In this document: one piece after another, positions 33,614-42,402 of the stretch
Position numbering within the stretch: position 1 is the stretch's first letter
Layout of the letters: every line of letters starts with the position of its first letter
Assembly: GCF_002067135.1 (NCBI RefSeq)
Contig: NZ_CP020105.1
Span: 3,658,001 to 3,722,000, forward strand
Reading direction: 5' to 3'
From: Spirosoma rigui
GTDB lineage: Bacteria > Bacteroidota > Bacteroidia > Cytophagales > Spirosomataceae
DNA length: 64,000 bases
Position numbers and translations under genes: made by a program
Notes under the pieces: generated by a model
What the model was told of the DNA's origin: nothing
The model's input: only the letters and a program-made list of their open reading frames with translations
Databases searched by the model: none

Positions 33614-34108
33614 ATGACCATCTGCCTGCCATCGCCGGTCGGGCTCGTCCGCATTACCGGTACTGAAACCGGCGTGACGGCCATTACGTGTCTGAACGAA
33701 CCCGACCCGGCGGTTGCGCATGCCGGGCCGGTAGCCGATCCTGTACAGCGGGCGTTTGACCAGCTGGCCGACTACTTTGCCGGCACACGCCAGGTCTTCG
33801 ATTTTCCCCTGGCTCCCGTGGGTACTACCTTCCAGCAGTCGGTCTGGAAGGCTTTACTGACTATCCCGTTCGGAACGACTCTGTCTTATCGGACATTAGC
33901 CCGGCAACTGGGCGATGAGAAAGCCATCCGGGCGGTAGCCGCTGCCAACGGGCGAAATCCGCTGGCCATAGTCATTCCCTGCCACCGGGTTATCGGGTCC
34001 GATGGTTCACTGACGGGCTACGCGGGTGGCCTGTGGCGCAAGCAGTGGCTGCTTGAACATGAAGACGCCCTGCCGGGGTACAAAACCGGTCAGATGCGCC
34101 TATTCTGA
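33614..34108 (+). CDS. ogt: Methylated-DNA--protein-cysteine methyltransferase
   Basis: Repairs O6-methylguanine by irreversible transfer of the methyl group to its own cysteine. 164 residues, with the active site IPCHRVIG (Cys123), the helix-turn-helix segment FGTTLSYRTLARQLG and Arg/Asn in ANGRNPLAIV. It lacks an AdaA domain. It follows the response regulator by 6 nt, so it may share its transcript, though a functional link is unclear. Confidence 0.93.
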   Translation: MTICLPSPVGLVRITGTETGVTAITCLNEPDPAVAHAGPVADPVQRAFDQLADYFAGTRQVFDFPLAPVGTTFQQSVWKALLTIPFGTTLSYRTLARQLGDEKAIRAVAAANGRNPLAIVIPCHRVIGSDGSLTGYAGGLWRKQWLLEHEDALPGYKTGQMRLF

Positions 34109-34161
34109 GTCTATTGATTTTGGTCGTCCGAACCGTCTGGGTGCGGGCAATCCTATACGCT

Positions 34162-35202
34162 ATGTCTTTTTCGCTACGTCTGTTGCTTTTTGCTGGAAGT
34201 GTCTTGCTGGTCAATGCCTGCGCACCTCGCTATCACGGGCCGGTCACGAACCATTTCACCGGCAAAAAATTTATTAACCCCGGTAGTACCGAACGGACAT
34301 CGGGCAGCGTACTGGAATGGCTGCTGCACCGCGATAAGGGACCCTGGCCCGAACAACCCGATGCGTACGTTGGAGCCAAACCGGCGAAGCGGGTGGAGGG
34401 CGATAGTCTGGTCGTTACGTTTGTGAACCACTCAACTTTTTTGATTCAGACCAATGGGCTCAACATCCTGACCGATCCGGTCTGGTCGGACCGGGTAGGG
34501 CCTACGTCGTGGCTGGGTGTCAAACGCCGTCGTCCCCCAGGACTGCGGTTTGCCGACCTTCCCCCCATTGATGTCGTCCTGTTAAGCCACTGCCATTACG
34601 ATCACCTCGATTTACCAACGCTTCGCCAGCTCGTGAAAGCAACTGACCCGCTATTTGTGACGCCACTGGGTGTTTCCTATCTGGTAAAACGGGCGGGCGG
34701 CCGCGTAACGCGCGAACTGGACTGGAACGACACGTTGCGGATAAATGACAAGTTGCGTTTAACCTGTACGGAAGCCCGGCATTTCAGTAACCGCGGGCTA
34801 GGCGACCGTGACAAAACGCTTTGGGCCGGGTATCTGCTTCACATGAGCTACGGCACCCTGTATTTCTGTGGAGATAGCGGCTACGGAGCCCATTTTAGCC
34901 GAATCGGTGAGCAGGCTCGACAGTCATCGTCCGGTCCCATAAAGCTGGCTTTGCTGCCCATTGGGTCGTACCGACCGGAGTGGTTCATGGCCCCCGTTCA
35001 CGTTTCCCCCGCGAGTGCCGTACGGGTGCTGGTCGACCTGAAAGCCAGCCAGGCGCTGGGTATCCATTTCGGTACGTTTCAGCAGGGCGACGACGGATTA
35101 CTGGAACCCGCCCAGGACCTACAGAAGGCCCTGGAAGTACTGCACGTGCGGCCCGACCGGTTCCTGGTGCCCACGGAAGGAAAGCCAATGGTTTTCAAAT
35201 AA
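34162..35202 (+). CDS. Metallo-beta-lactamase-fold lipoprotein (NAPE-PLD/UlaG-like)
   Basis: 346 residues from ATG 34162; a TTG 48 nt earlier is in frame. A short signal with lipobox LVNAC makes residue 20 the lipidated Cys. The core follows the NAPE-PLD/RomA type: the metal motif is H-C-H-Y-D-H (143-148), not the common HxHxDH with Ser/Gly, and later ligands lie in TEARHFSNRG, YFCGDSGYG and the final GIHFGTF. By family it would hydrolyse a phosphodiester, possibly of a lipid, in the cell envelope. Confidence 0.87.
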   Translation: MSFSLRLLLFAGSVLLVNACAPRYHGPVTNHFTGKKFINPGSTERTSGSVLEWLLHRDKGPWPEQPDAYVGAKPAKRVEGDSLVVTFVNHSTFLIQTNGLNILTDPVWSDRVGPTSWLGVKRRRPPGLRFADLPPIDVVLLSHCHYDHLDLPTLRQLVKATDPLFVTPLGVSYLVKRAGGRVTRELDWNDTLRINDKLRLTCTEARHFSNRGLGDRDKTLWAGYLLHMSYGTLYFCGDSGYGAHFSRIGEQARQSSSGPIKLALLPIGSYRPEWFMAPVHVSPASAVRVLVDLKASQALGIHFGTFQQGDDGLLEPAQDLQKALEVLHVRPDRFLVPTEGKPMVFK

Positions 35203-35299
35203 CGATAACCGGCTCAACGTCTCTGTATTCCAACCGCTGGCGTACCCCGCTTCTCACACAACTTCTTCGTTCAATTATCCACAATCCCAGCTGGTTGCT

Positions 35300-35307
35300 T
35301 ACTTTTG
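35300..35307 (+). promoter_or_regulatory. -7 element directly ahead of the aminotransferase ATG
   Basis: TACTTTTG matches TAnnTTTG and ends 4 nt before ATG 35312, so transcription would begin at or just past that ATG. Either the message is leaderless or translation starts at the in-frame ATG 35327. Confidence 0.5.
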
Positions 35308-35311
35308 CGGT

Positions 35312-36568
35312 ATGGAAAAACCCGGTATGGAAATACTGAAAAGTGATCGGCTTACACATCTGAAATACGATATCCGGGGGCCGGTCTACGAAAAAGCCCT
35401 CGAACTCGAGAGCCAGGGCTATAAAATTATAAGTCTGAACATCGGCAATCCGGCCACCTTCGGCTTCGACGCGCCCGATGAAATTGTCCACGATATTATC
35501 CTGAACATCCGCAATGCGCAGGGCTATGCCGACTCGCGGGGGCTGTTTGCCGCCCGTAAGGCGGTTATGCACCACACGCAGAATATTGGTCTGCCGGGTG
35601 TGACCATCAATGATATATACATTGGCAACGGGGTGAGTGAACTCATCATGCTGTCCATGCAGGCGCTGCTGAACGAGGGGGACGAAGTGCTCATCCCGTC
35701 GCCCGATTATCCGCTCTGGACGGCGTCAGTGGCCTTTTGCGGGGGCAAACCCGTTCACTACGTATGCGACGAGGCCGACAACTGGAACCCCGATCTGGCC
35801 GACATGGAGCGCAAGATCACCCCCCGTACGCGGGCCATTGTGGTTATCAACCCAAACAACCCGACGGGTGCCGTCTACAAAAAATCGGTTTTAGAGGGGA
35901 TTGCCCAGCTGGCTGAGCGCCACAAGCTTATCGTGTTCTCCGACGAGATATACGACCGGATTTTATACGATGGTGCCGTGCATTACCCCATTGCGAAGAT
36001 GGTCCACGATACGCTTTGCATTACCATGGGAGGCTTATCGAAAAACTACCGGGCGGCTGGTTTCCGGGGTGGCTGGCTGATTCTGAGTGGCGCGCGGCAC
36101 CGCGCCAAATCCTACATCGAAGGGCTTACCCTGCTGGCCTCTATGCGGCTTTGCGCCAACGTACCCACTCAGTATGCCATTCAAACGGCACTTGGCGGTT
36201 ACCAGAGTATCAACGATCTGGTCATTCCAGCAGGACGGCTGTATAAGCAGATTATGCTGGCCTACGAGCGCATGATTGCCATCCCCGGCATTACCTGTAA
36301 CAAGCCTAGTGGAGCGCTGTACATTTTCCCGAAAATCGACCTGACGCAGTTTCGCCTGGCCGATGACGATGAGTTTGTGCTCAATCTGCTCATTGAACAG
36401 AAAGTACTGGTCGTGGCCGGCAGTGGGTTTAACTACACCACCAACGACCACTTCCGTATCGTCTGCCTGCCCACCGTCGATGAACTGACGGTGGCCCTGG
36501 ACCGCATTGAAGCCTTTCTGGAAAGTCGCCGGATTCAGCAACCCGAACTGGCAGAACTGGTGCCGTAG
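35312..36568 (+). CDS. Alanine-type PLP aminotransferase (AlaA-like)
   Basis: 418 residues of fold-type I, subgroup I-gamma: SLNIGNPATFGFDAP, NAQGYADSRGLFAARKA, IGNGVSELIMLSMQALLNEG, INPNNPTGAVYKK, SDEIYDRILYDG, the Schiff-base Lys in GGLSKNYRAAGFRGGW, and a C-terminal Arg in FRIVCLP. The pattern matches E. coli AlaA (glutamate-pyruvate aminotransferase) and related enzymes. ATG 35312 or ATG 35327 may be the start (see the promoter). It is convergent with rpiB. Confidence 0.9.
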   Translation: MEKPGMEILKSDRLTHLKYDIRGPVYEKALELESQGYKIISLNIGNPATFGFDAPDEIVHDIILNIRNAQGYADSRGLFAARKAVMHHTQNIGLPGVTINDIYIGNGVSELIMLSMQALLNEGDEVLIPSPDYPLWTASVAFCGGKPVHYVCDEADNWNPDLADMERKITPRTRAIVVINPNNPTGAVYKKSVLEGIAQLAERHKLIVFSDEIYDRILYDGAVHYPIAKMVHDTLCITMGGLSKNYRAAGFRGGWLILSGARHRAKSYIEGLTLLASMRLCANVPTQYAIQTALGGYQSINDLVIPAGRLYKQIMLAYERMIAIPGITCNKPSGALYIFPKIDLTQFRLADDDEFVLNLLIEQKVLVVAGSGFNYTTNDHFRIVCLPTVDELTVALDRIEAFLESRRIQQPELAELVP

Positions 36569-36577
36569 CCTGAGCGA

Positions 36578-37012
36578 TCAGCACATCATCTTATCGACCC
36601 GACGCTGGTGTCGTCCACCCTCAAAGGCTGTTGTCAGAAACAGGTGGACGGATCGCAGCGCATCATCGAGCGAAATAAACCGCTCGGGCAGGCACAGTAC
36701 GTTCGCGTCGTTGTGCTGGCGGGTAAGCTCCGCTACGGCGGGCTGCCAGACGAGGGCCGCCCGGATGCCCTGGTGTTTATTCGCCGTCATGGATACACCC
36801 TCGCCACTGCCACAAACCAGCACACCCCGGTCGGCCTGTCCGCTTTCAACCGCCAGCGCGACGGGGTGAGCAAAATCAGCATAGTCGGCTGAATCTGCCG
36901 AGTGGGTACCGTAATCAGTAATGGTATAGCCGTTTGCTTCCAGCCAGGTCTTAATGTGTTCTTTGTAGGCAAAACCGGCGTGGTCCGCGCCGATGGCGAT
37001 GTGATGGGGCAT
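36578..37012 (-). CDS. rpiB: Ribose-5-phosphate isomerase B
   Basis: Interconverts ribose 5-phosphate and ribulose 5-phosphate. 144 residues from ATG 37012 (MPHHIAIGADHAGFAYKEH), with the conserved GADHAG, the active-site Cys in VLVCGSGEGVSMTANK, and NDANVLCLPERF with its catalytic-loop residues. Length and motifs fit RpiB/LacAB well. It ends 9 nt from the stop of the convergent aminotransferase. Confidence 0.94.
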   Translation of the reverse strand: MPHHIAIGADHAGFAYKEHIKTWLEANGYTITDYGTHSADSADYADFAHPVALAVESGQADRGVLVCGSGEGVSMTANKHQGIRAALVWQPAVAELTRQHNDANVLCLPERFISLDDALRSVHLFLTTAFEGGRHQRRVDKMMC

Positions 37013-37190
37013 AATAGACTGCAAAAAAATCAGAAACGTTTTCGCAAAATTATTCGTTAATTGATTCCGCCCCGAGAAAAGTTCTGAATAGTATGGCTGA
37101 TTTTCGGAATAATAACCCCGGTTTGGCGGTCCCAGTTGTCATAAACCAAGTGAGTACCTAGCGCGCCCACTTCCTTTTTCACCCAGTAGC

Positions 37191-37991
37191 ATGGAATCAA
37201 CAAAAGAGAATTTGCAACGCTCTGAAACGCAGAGCACAGAACGTATTGCCCAGGATTTACCCAAGCGCGACGAATTACTCCTAACCCCCGACGAACAACG
37301 TATCAAAGACGCTTTTCAGGACCATAACTGGAATGAAATCAAGACGGCCGATTCATGGGTAATTTTTAAAGTGATGGCCGAGTTTGTCGAAGGCTTCGAC
37401 AAACTGGCTAAAATAGGCCCCTGCGTGTCGGTATTCGGATCGGCCCGCACCAAGCCTGACAACCCGTATTATAAAATGACCGAAGAGATTGCTGCCAAAC
37501 TCGTGCGGCACGGCTACGGCGTCATTACGGGGGGCGGCCCAGGTATTATGGAAGCGGGCAACAAAGGTGCCTTTGAACAAGGCGGTAAATCGGTTGGGTT
37601 GAACATTGTGCTGCCGTTTGAACAGCACAGTAACATTTACATCGACCCCGACAAGAGCATCAACTTCGACTTCTTCTTTGTCCGGAAGGTAATGTTCGTC
37701 AAATACGCGCAGGGCTTTGTGGTTATGCCCGGCGGTATGGGTACGCTCGATGAGCTATTCGAAGCTATTACGTTGATCCAGACCCGGAAGATTGCCCGTT
37801 TCCCGATCGTGCTGGTCGGGCGTTCGTACTGGCAGGGACTGATCGACTGGATTACCGACGTCATGCTGGGTCAGGAGCACAACATCAACCCTGAGGATAT
37901 GAAGCTGATCAGTATCGTTGACACCCCAACCGAAGCGGTTAAGGTGATTGATGATTTCTACAGCAAATACCTCTTGAAGCCTAACTTCTAA
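37191..37991 (+). CDS. LOG-family Rossmann-fold protein (TIGR00730)
   Basis: 266 residues: a polar N-terminal extension (about 1-75) then the lysine-decarboxylase-like/LOG core with VSVFGSARTKPDNPYY, YGVITGGGPGIMEAGNKGA and the signature MPGGMGTLDELFE. LOG enzymes cleave nucleoside 5'-monophosphates to the base and ribose phosphate, cytokinin precursors in plants. In bacteria the usual substrate is AMP or related nucleotides. The long N-terminal extension is typical of the Bacteroidota clade. Single gene with its own terminator. Confidence 0.9.
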   Translation: MESTKENLQRSETQSTERIAQDLPKRDELLLTPDEQRIKDAFQDHNWNEIKTADSWVIFKVMAEFVEGFDKLAKIGPCVSVFGSARTKPDNPYYKMTEEIAAKLVRHGYGVITGGGPGIMEAGNKGAFEQGGKSVGLNIVLPFEQHSNIYIDPDKSINFDFFFVRKVMFVKYAQGFVVMPGGMGTLDELFEAITLIQTRKIARFPIVLVGRSYWQGLIDWITDVMLGQEHNINPEDMKLISIVDTPTEAVKVIDDFYSKYLLKPNF

Positions 37992-38084
37992 ACGGGTCCG
38001 GTCTTTTGGTCTGGTTAAAGCGCGAGACCTTACCACATAAGCATACGCTTACACCGTTACGTGATAGTCACTCGAACAGTATTC

Positions 38085-38105
38085 AGCCGGGCCGGAAGCC
38101 CGGCT
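38085..38105. terminator. Two-way hairpin terminator between LOG gene and dnaB
   Basis: AGCCGGGC (38085-38092), loop CGGAA, GCCCGGCT (38098-38105), followed by TTTACG on the plus strand. It ends 6 nt from the dnaB stop. Confidence 0.85.
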
Positions 38106-38111
38106 TTACGT

Positions 38112-39719
38112 TTAGAAAGGGGTTTCCTGACTCGGATCGGCATTGCCGAAGTTGGAAAGGTTGTTGGCTTTGCTCTTGAAGACACTGCCCGCTGAGGGAG
38201 GAGCCCCCGCATCACCAGCCCGGTCAAAGCTGCTGAGACCGTTAACGTCGGGAGCAAAGCCCTGCGTGGGTACGGGTTCGAAATAAGAGTCCAGGTCGCA
38301 GAACTTGGTGAACTTGTTGATGAACCGAAGCTGGATCGTGTCCAGCGCACCACTACGGTTTTTAGCAATGATTACTTCGCCGACGCCCAGCGTCGAGTTT
38401 CCGTTTTCATCCTGCGTAATGTTGTAGTATTCAGGGCGGTAGAGGAAGCAGACCATGTCAGCATCCTGCTCAATCGATCCCGATTCCCGCAAGTCGGATA
38501 GCTGTGGTTTTTTGTCGCCACCCCGGGTTTCAACGGCCCGGCTCAACTGCGACAGGGCAATGACCGGTACGTTCAGTTCTTTGGCCAGGTTTTTCAGGGC
38601 CCGTGAAATCGACGCAATTTCCTGCTCGCGGTTACCCCCCGCGCGGCCACCCGAGGTGTCGCCCGACATGAGCTGGAGGTAGTCAATAACCACCATCTGG
38701 ATGTCGTGTTGCGCCTTCAGACGGCGGCATTTGGCCCGCAGTTCCAAGATGGAAAGAGCGGGCGTGTCGTCGATAAAAATGGGAGCCTCGGTGAGCCGCT
38801 GTATCTTGTGGTGCAACTGGGTCCACTCGTGGGGGGCCAGCGTACCTTTCCGGATTTTCTCGGAGTCGATCTCGGCTTCGGCCGAGATAAGCCGGTTTAC
38901 CAGCTGTACCGACGACATCTCCAGCGAGAAGATAGCGACGGGTTTCCCATGGTCGACGGCTGCGTTGCGGAGCGCACTGACCACAAACGCGGTTTTACCC
39001 ATGGCCGGCCGGGCCGCCAGGATGATCAATTCGGTAGGCTGCCAGCCCGAGGTGACCCGGTCGAGGTTGGTAAAGCCGGAGGGTACTCCCGTTAATCCTT
39101 CCTGATTTTTCTTGGTCTCCAGCTCATTCAGCGCCATCCGCACGATGGTACTCATGTCGGCGTAGTTCTTCTTGATGTTCGATTCCGAAATCTTGAAGAG
39201 CGACTGTTCCGTGCGGTCGAGGAGTTCGAAAACGTCGGTGGTGTCTTCGTAGGCATCGCGCAGGATCGTGGACGACATGGCGATGAGCGCCCGTTTGAGT
39301 GCCTGCTCGGATACAATCCGGGCGTGGTACTCGATGTTGGCGGCCGAGTTAACCCGGAACGTAAGCTCCGAGACGAAGCCACCGCCACCTACCAATTCAA
39401 TTTCACCCGTTTTGCGGAGCTGCTGCGTAACGGTCAGCAGGTCGATGGGGTCCGAGTTGCCGAACAGCGTCAGGATCGCATTGTAGATCCGCTGGTGGGC
39501 TTCCTTGTAGAACGTTTCAGGCTTCAGAATGTCGACAACCGACGAGAGGGCATCTTTTTCGATCATCAGCGCGCCCAATACCGCTTCTTCGAGATCGAGC
39601 GCCTGGGGGGGAAGCTTGCCAAGGCCCGTGTCGAGCCAGTGATTACCTGCCTGCTGGCGCCCACCGGCAAATGCTGACGGTTTGCGAAGATGTTGATTGG
39701 GTCGTGCGTTGTTCTCCAT
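38112..39719 (-). CDS. dnaB: Replicative DNA helicase
   Basis: Hexameric 5'-3' helicase of the replication fork. 535 residues: an N-terminal helical domain (PPQALDLEEAVLGALMIEKDA), linker, and RecA-like motor with Walker A ARPAMGKTAF, Walker B-type MVVIDYLQLMSG, H3 ALSQLSRAVE and the arginine finger region DLRESGSIEQDADMV. About 50 residues of low-complexity C-terminal tail follow (PDVNGLSSFDRAGD...), which is common in the phylum. No intein is present. Single gene, transcribed toward the LOG gene. Confidence 0.97.
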   Translation of the reverse strand: MENNARPNQHLRKPSAFAGGRQQAGNHWLDTGLGKLPPQALDLEEAVLGALMIEKDALSSVVDILKPETFYKEAHQRIYNAILTLFGNSDPIDLLTVTQQLRKTGEIELVGGGGFVSELTFRVNSAANIEYHARIVSEQALKRALIAMSSTILRDAYEDTTDVFELLDRTEQSLFKISESNIKKNYADMSTIVRMALNELETKKNQEGLTGVPSGFTNLDRVTSGWQPTELIILAARPAMGKTAFVVSALRNAAVDHGKPVAIFSLEMSSVQLVNRLISAEAEIDSEKIRKGTLAPHEWTQLHHKIQRLTEAPIFIDDTPALSILELRAKCRRLKAQHDIQMVVIDYLQLMSGDTSGGRAGGNREQEIASISRALKNLAKELNVPVIALSQLSRAVETRGGDKKPQLSDLRESGSIEQDADMVCFLYRPEYYNITQDENGNSTLGVGEVIIAKNRSGALDTIQLRFINKFTKFCDLDSYFEPVPTQGFAPDVNGLSSFDRAGDAGAPPSAGSVFKSKANNLSNFGNADPSQETPF

Positions 39720-39733
39720 GTCTTAACGTACTG

Positions 39734-39765
39734 CAAGTTTACGCATTCCCTGCCCCATAAGGCAA
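39734..39765 (-). promoter_or_regulatory. Likely dnaB promoter
   Basis: Read on the minus strand: TTG (plus 39763-39765), 21 nt, TAAACTTG (plus 39734-39741), one mismatch from TAnnTTTG, 14 nt before the dnaB ATG. Confidence 0.5.
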
Positions 39766-40024
39766 GCCGTAACCGGACGACGTATAGCGATTAACTAGTT
39801 TACCAGGTCGTAACATTCTGGTAATGTTGAGCCTAGGACTCCGAAAATAAATTGCTTTTTTTGAGCAACGGTCGGGCACTGGTAAGGCGTACATAGTCTG
39901 GAGAGGTATAGAAGTCTGTACGTCAGCAAGATACTGAATTGTCAATATAAAACGATGGTTTTATGCTAAAGTTTTGCCTCAAATAAGAATTCATGGAAAG
40001 CGAATAAATTTTCCAAAGGTTGTG
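39766..40024. other. Rest of the divergent dnaB-phoH intergenic region
   Basis: About 260 nt with no gene seen. It is more AT-rich than its surroundings. The only structure noticed is a small stem TTGCT-6-AGCAA near 39851. Together with the flanking promoters it makes the dnaB-phoH gap about 360 nt. Confidence 0.5.
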
Positions 40025-40054
40025 TTGTAGAAGAAAAGAAATCGCTTACTTTTC
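40025..40054 (+). promoter_or_regulatory. Likely phoH promoter
   Basis: TTG (40025-40027), 19 nt, TACTTTTC (40047-40054), one mismatch from TAnnTTTG. It places the transcription start near 40060, which rules out the upstream TTG at 40020 as the phoH start and supports the TTG at 40083. Confidence 0.5.
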
Positions 40055-40082
40055 GGAATCACACTTTAACGCTATTCATCGT

Positions 40083-41042
40083 TTGGTCGAAAAAGTCATA
40101 ACCCTCGATAATGTCTCGCTCATCGATTTTCTGGGCGTAGAAAACAACAATATTAAAGAAGTGGCAGCCGCATTTCCCATGAGTAAAATCATCTCGCGGG
40201 GCAATGAAATCCGAATCAAAGGCACCACGCCCGAAATCAGTCGGATCAGCGATATTCTGGATTCGCTGATGGAACATTACCAGCGGTACGGGAAGGTGAC
40301 CCACGAAAATGTGCAGACGTACCTCACCAACGGTGGCTTCCCAACCAGTGGCCCTACACCACCCGTTCCGCCCGACGATGACGAAGTACTCGTGTATGGT
40401 ACCCGCGGTGTTGTGGTGCGGGCCAAGACCGACAACCAGAAACGGCTGGTCGAAGCCGCCGAGAAGTACGACCTGGTATTTGCCATTGGTCCCGCCGGTA
40501 CGGGTAAAACCTACACCGCTGTAGCCATTGCCGTTCGGGCGCTGAAGAATAAAGAGGTCAAGAAAATAATCATTACGCGGCCCGCCGTGGAGGCAGGGGA
40601 GAACCTGGGTTTTCTGCCCGGCGACTTAAAGGAGAAAATTGATCCATACCTGCGGCCCATTTACGACGCGCTCGATGACATGATTCCGGCCGAAAAGCTG
40701 AAATTCTACACCGAGAACCGGATCATCGAAATTGCCCCGCTGGCCTACATGCGGGGACGAACGCTGAACAACGCTTTCATTCTGCTCGACGAAGCGCAAA
40801 ACACGACGCCCATGCAGATGAAGATGTTCCTGACCCGGATGGGTCCAACGTCGAAGGCAATTATTACCGGCGACCGGTCGCAGATCGACTTGCCGAACAA
40901 ACAAAAGTCGGGTCTGATCGAGTCGGTCGATATTTTGAAGAACATAAAAGGCATTTCGTTCGTCGAACTCGATGGTCGCGATGTCGTGCGGCACCGGCTC
41001 GTGCGGGAGATCATTACGGCGTATGAAAATGCAGGGCAGTAA
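40083..41042 (+). CDS. phoH: PhoH-family ATPase/RNA helicase-like protein
   Basis: 319 residues from TTG 40083 (VEKVITLDNVSLIDFLG, the usual N terminus in this phylum). No ATG is available near the start. A KH-like N-terminal region (NEIRIKGTTPEISRI) is followed by the PhoH domain: Walker A AIGPAGTGKTYTA, TRPAVEAGENLGFLPGDLKEK, Walker B AFILLDEAQN and the sensor TGDRSQIDLP. PhoH/YbeZ proteins work with YbeY in RNA handling; phosphate regulation is not implied. The downstream protease gene overlaps its last 20 nt. Confidence 0.93.
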   Translation: MVEKVITLDNVSLIDFLGVENNNIKEVAAAFPMSKIISRGNEIRIKGTTPEISRISDILDSLMEHYQRYGKVTHENVQTYLTNGGFPTSGPTPPVPPDDDEVLVYGTRGVVVRAKTDNQKRLVEAAEKYDLVFAIGPAGTGKTYTAVAIAVRALKNKEVKKIIITRPAVEAGENLGFLPGDLKEKIDPYLRPIYDALDDMIPAEKLKFYTENRIIEIAPLAYMRGRTLNNAFILLDEAQNTTPMQMKMFLTRMGPTSKAIITGDRSQIDLPNKQKSGLIESVDILKNIKGISFVELDGRDVVRHRLVREIITAYENAGQ

Positions 41043-42369
41043 CCACCAGAGTAGCATTCTCCGAACCGGCTGGCGTTGGCTGGCCGGTTCTTTTTTGAGT
41101 TTTTACGCCGTAACAGCCGTAGCCCAATCCACGGCCGAGCCGCCCCTGCAACGCTGTGGTACGGTGGAATACGAAAAAGTACTGCAACAGCGTAACCCCA
41201 ACCGGTTGCGGCAGTTGAACGAGTTGAACCGCCAGCTTCAGCTTGCTGAATCGAACAGCGTTTTCCTGCGGCAGGCCGCTGACGATGTCGTGTACCGTAT
41301 CCCGGTGGTCGTACACGTCGTACACAGCACAGCATCGGGCCAGATTGGCGGGACGAACAATGTCAATATTTCCGACGAACAGATTGCCTCACAAATTGCG
41401 GTGCTGAATGAAGATTACCGGCGGCAACCCGGTACCAACGGATTCAACACGAACCCCGTTGGGGCCGACGCCCAGATCGAATTTTTTCTGGCAACAACTG
41501 ATCCCAGCGGTCAGCCAACGACCGGCATCACCCGGCATTATTACGCGCAGAAATCGTCTTTCGATGTTTTCAGCGACGATGTACTGCTGTCGCAGATTGC
41601 CTACTGGCCCAGCGACCGGTACCTGAACATCTGGGTGACCAAGGTGGATGGCTATCTGGGTTTCACGCAGTTCCCGACCATGGCGGATACGCTGAGCGGC
41701 TTACCGGCCAACACGAATGAATTTGTGGACGGGTCTATTATCGACTACCGGTATTTTGGACGCCAAATCGGTACGGTACAAAGTCCAACCTATTGCTGTG
41801 GCCGGACGGCTACTCACGAAATCGGACACTGGCTCGGGTTGATTCATACCTGGGGCGATGCCGTTTGTGGTAACGATTATGTTGCCGACACACCACCGGC
41901 CGAAGGGGCGAACCAAACCGTTAACTGCCGGGAGTTGTTTTCTACCTGCTCCGGTCAGCGTACGCGGAACATGATCGAAAATTACATGGATTACTCCCCC
42001 GATCTGTGCATGAACGTATTTACCCAGGGGCAGGTCGATCGGATGCGGGCGGTACTCCGCCTGAGTCCCCGGCGATTCCGGCTCATCCAGTCGACTATGA
42101 CGCCCCTGGCCGAAACGGACAACCTGACGATTAACGCTTATCCGAACCCGGCTGTCAACGACCTTACTGTCGATGTTCAGTTGAAAGGGTTTCAGTCCTT
42201 CACGGTTGAGCTGACAGATTTGTCAGGTAGGTTGTTAAGGATTTCTTCATTTGTTGATTCGCCCAGTACGCGCGTTACGCTGGCAACCAGCCAACTAGCC
42301 ACGGGGCTGTACATGGTACGGGTGAAAACGGCCACCGAGTCGGTAAGCACGCGGTTACTGGTCAAGTAA
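41023..42369 (+). CDS. Secreted M43 zinc metalloprotease with T9SS sorting domain
   Basis: 448 residues from ATG 41023 (ATG 41029 is equally possible), inside the 3' end of phoH. Signal peptide through about TAVAQS; pro-region; then the pappalysin-family (M43, cytophagalysin) catalytic domain with HEIGHWLGLIH (about 265-275; two His, Glu and third His) and the Met-turn ENYMDYSPD. Six or more Cys suggest disulfides. The last 75 residues (NAYPNPAVNDLTVDVQL ... YMVRVKT) are a type A type IX secretion sorting domain. It is therefore expected to be secreted or surface-attached. Confidence 0.93.
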   Translation: MKMQGSNHQSSILRTGWRWLAGSFLSFYAVTAVAQSTAEPPLQRCGTVEYEKVLQQRNPNRLRQLNELNRQLQLAESNSVFLRQAADDVVYRIPVVVHVVHSTASGQIGGTNNVNISDEQIASQIAVLNEDYRRQPGTNGFNTNPVGADAQIEFFLATTDPSGQPTTGITRHYYAQKSSFDVFSDDVLLSQIAYWPSDRYLNIWVTKVDGYLGFTQFPTMADTLSGLPANTNEFVDGSIIDYRYFGRQIGTVQSPTYCCGRTATHEIGHWLGLIHTWGDAVCGNDYVADTPPAEGANQTVNCRELFSTCSGQRTRNMIENYMDYSPDLCMNVFTQGQVDRMRAVLRLSPRRFRLIQSTMTPLAETDNLTINAYPNPAVNDLTVDVQLKGFQSFTVELTDLSGRLLRISSFVDSPSTRVTLATSQLATGLYMVRVKTATESVSTRLLVK

Positions 42370-42402
42370 TTCCGTGGGCTGCCCGTTATAAACGATCACG
42401 GT

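Noticed and set aside
38112-39719. Intein in dnaB
   Set aside because: The motor motifs are continuous and the length is normal.
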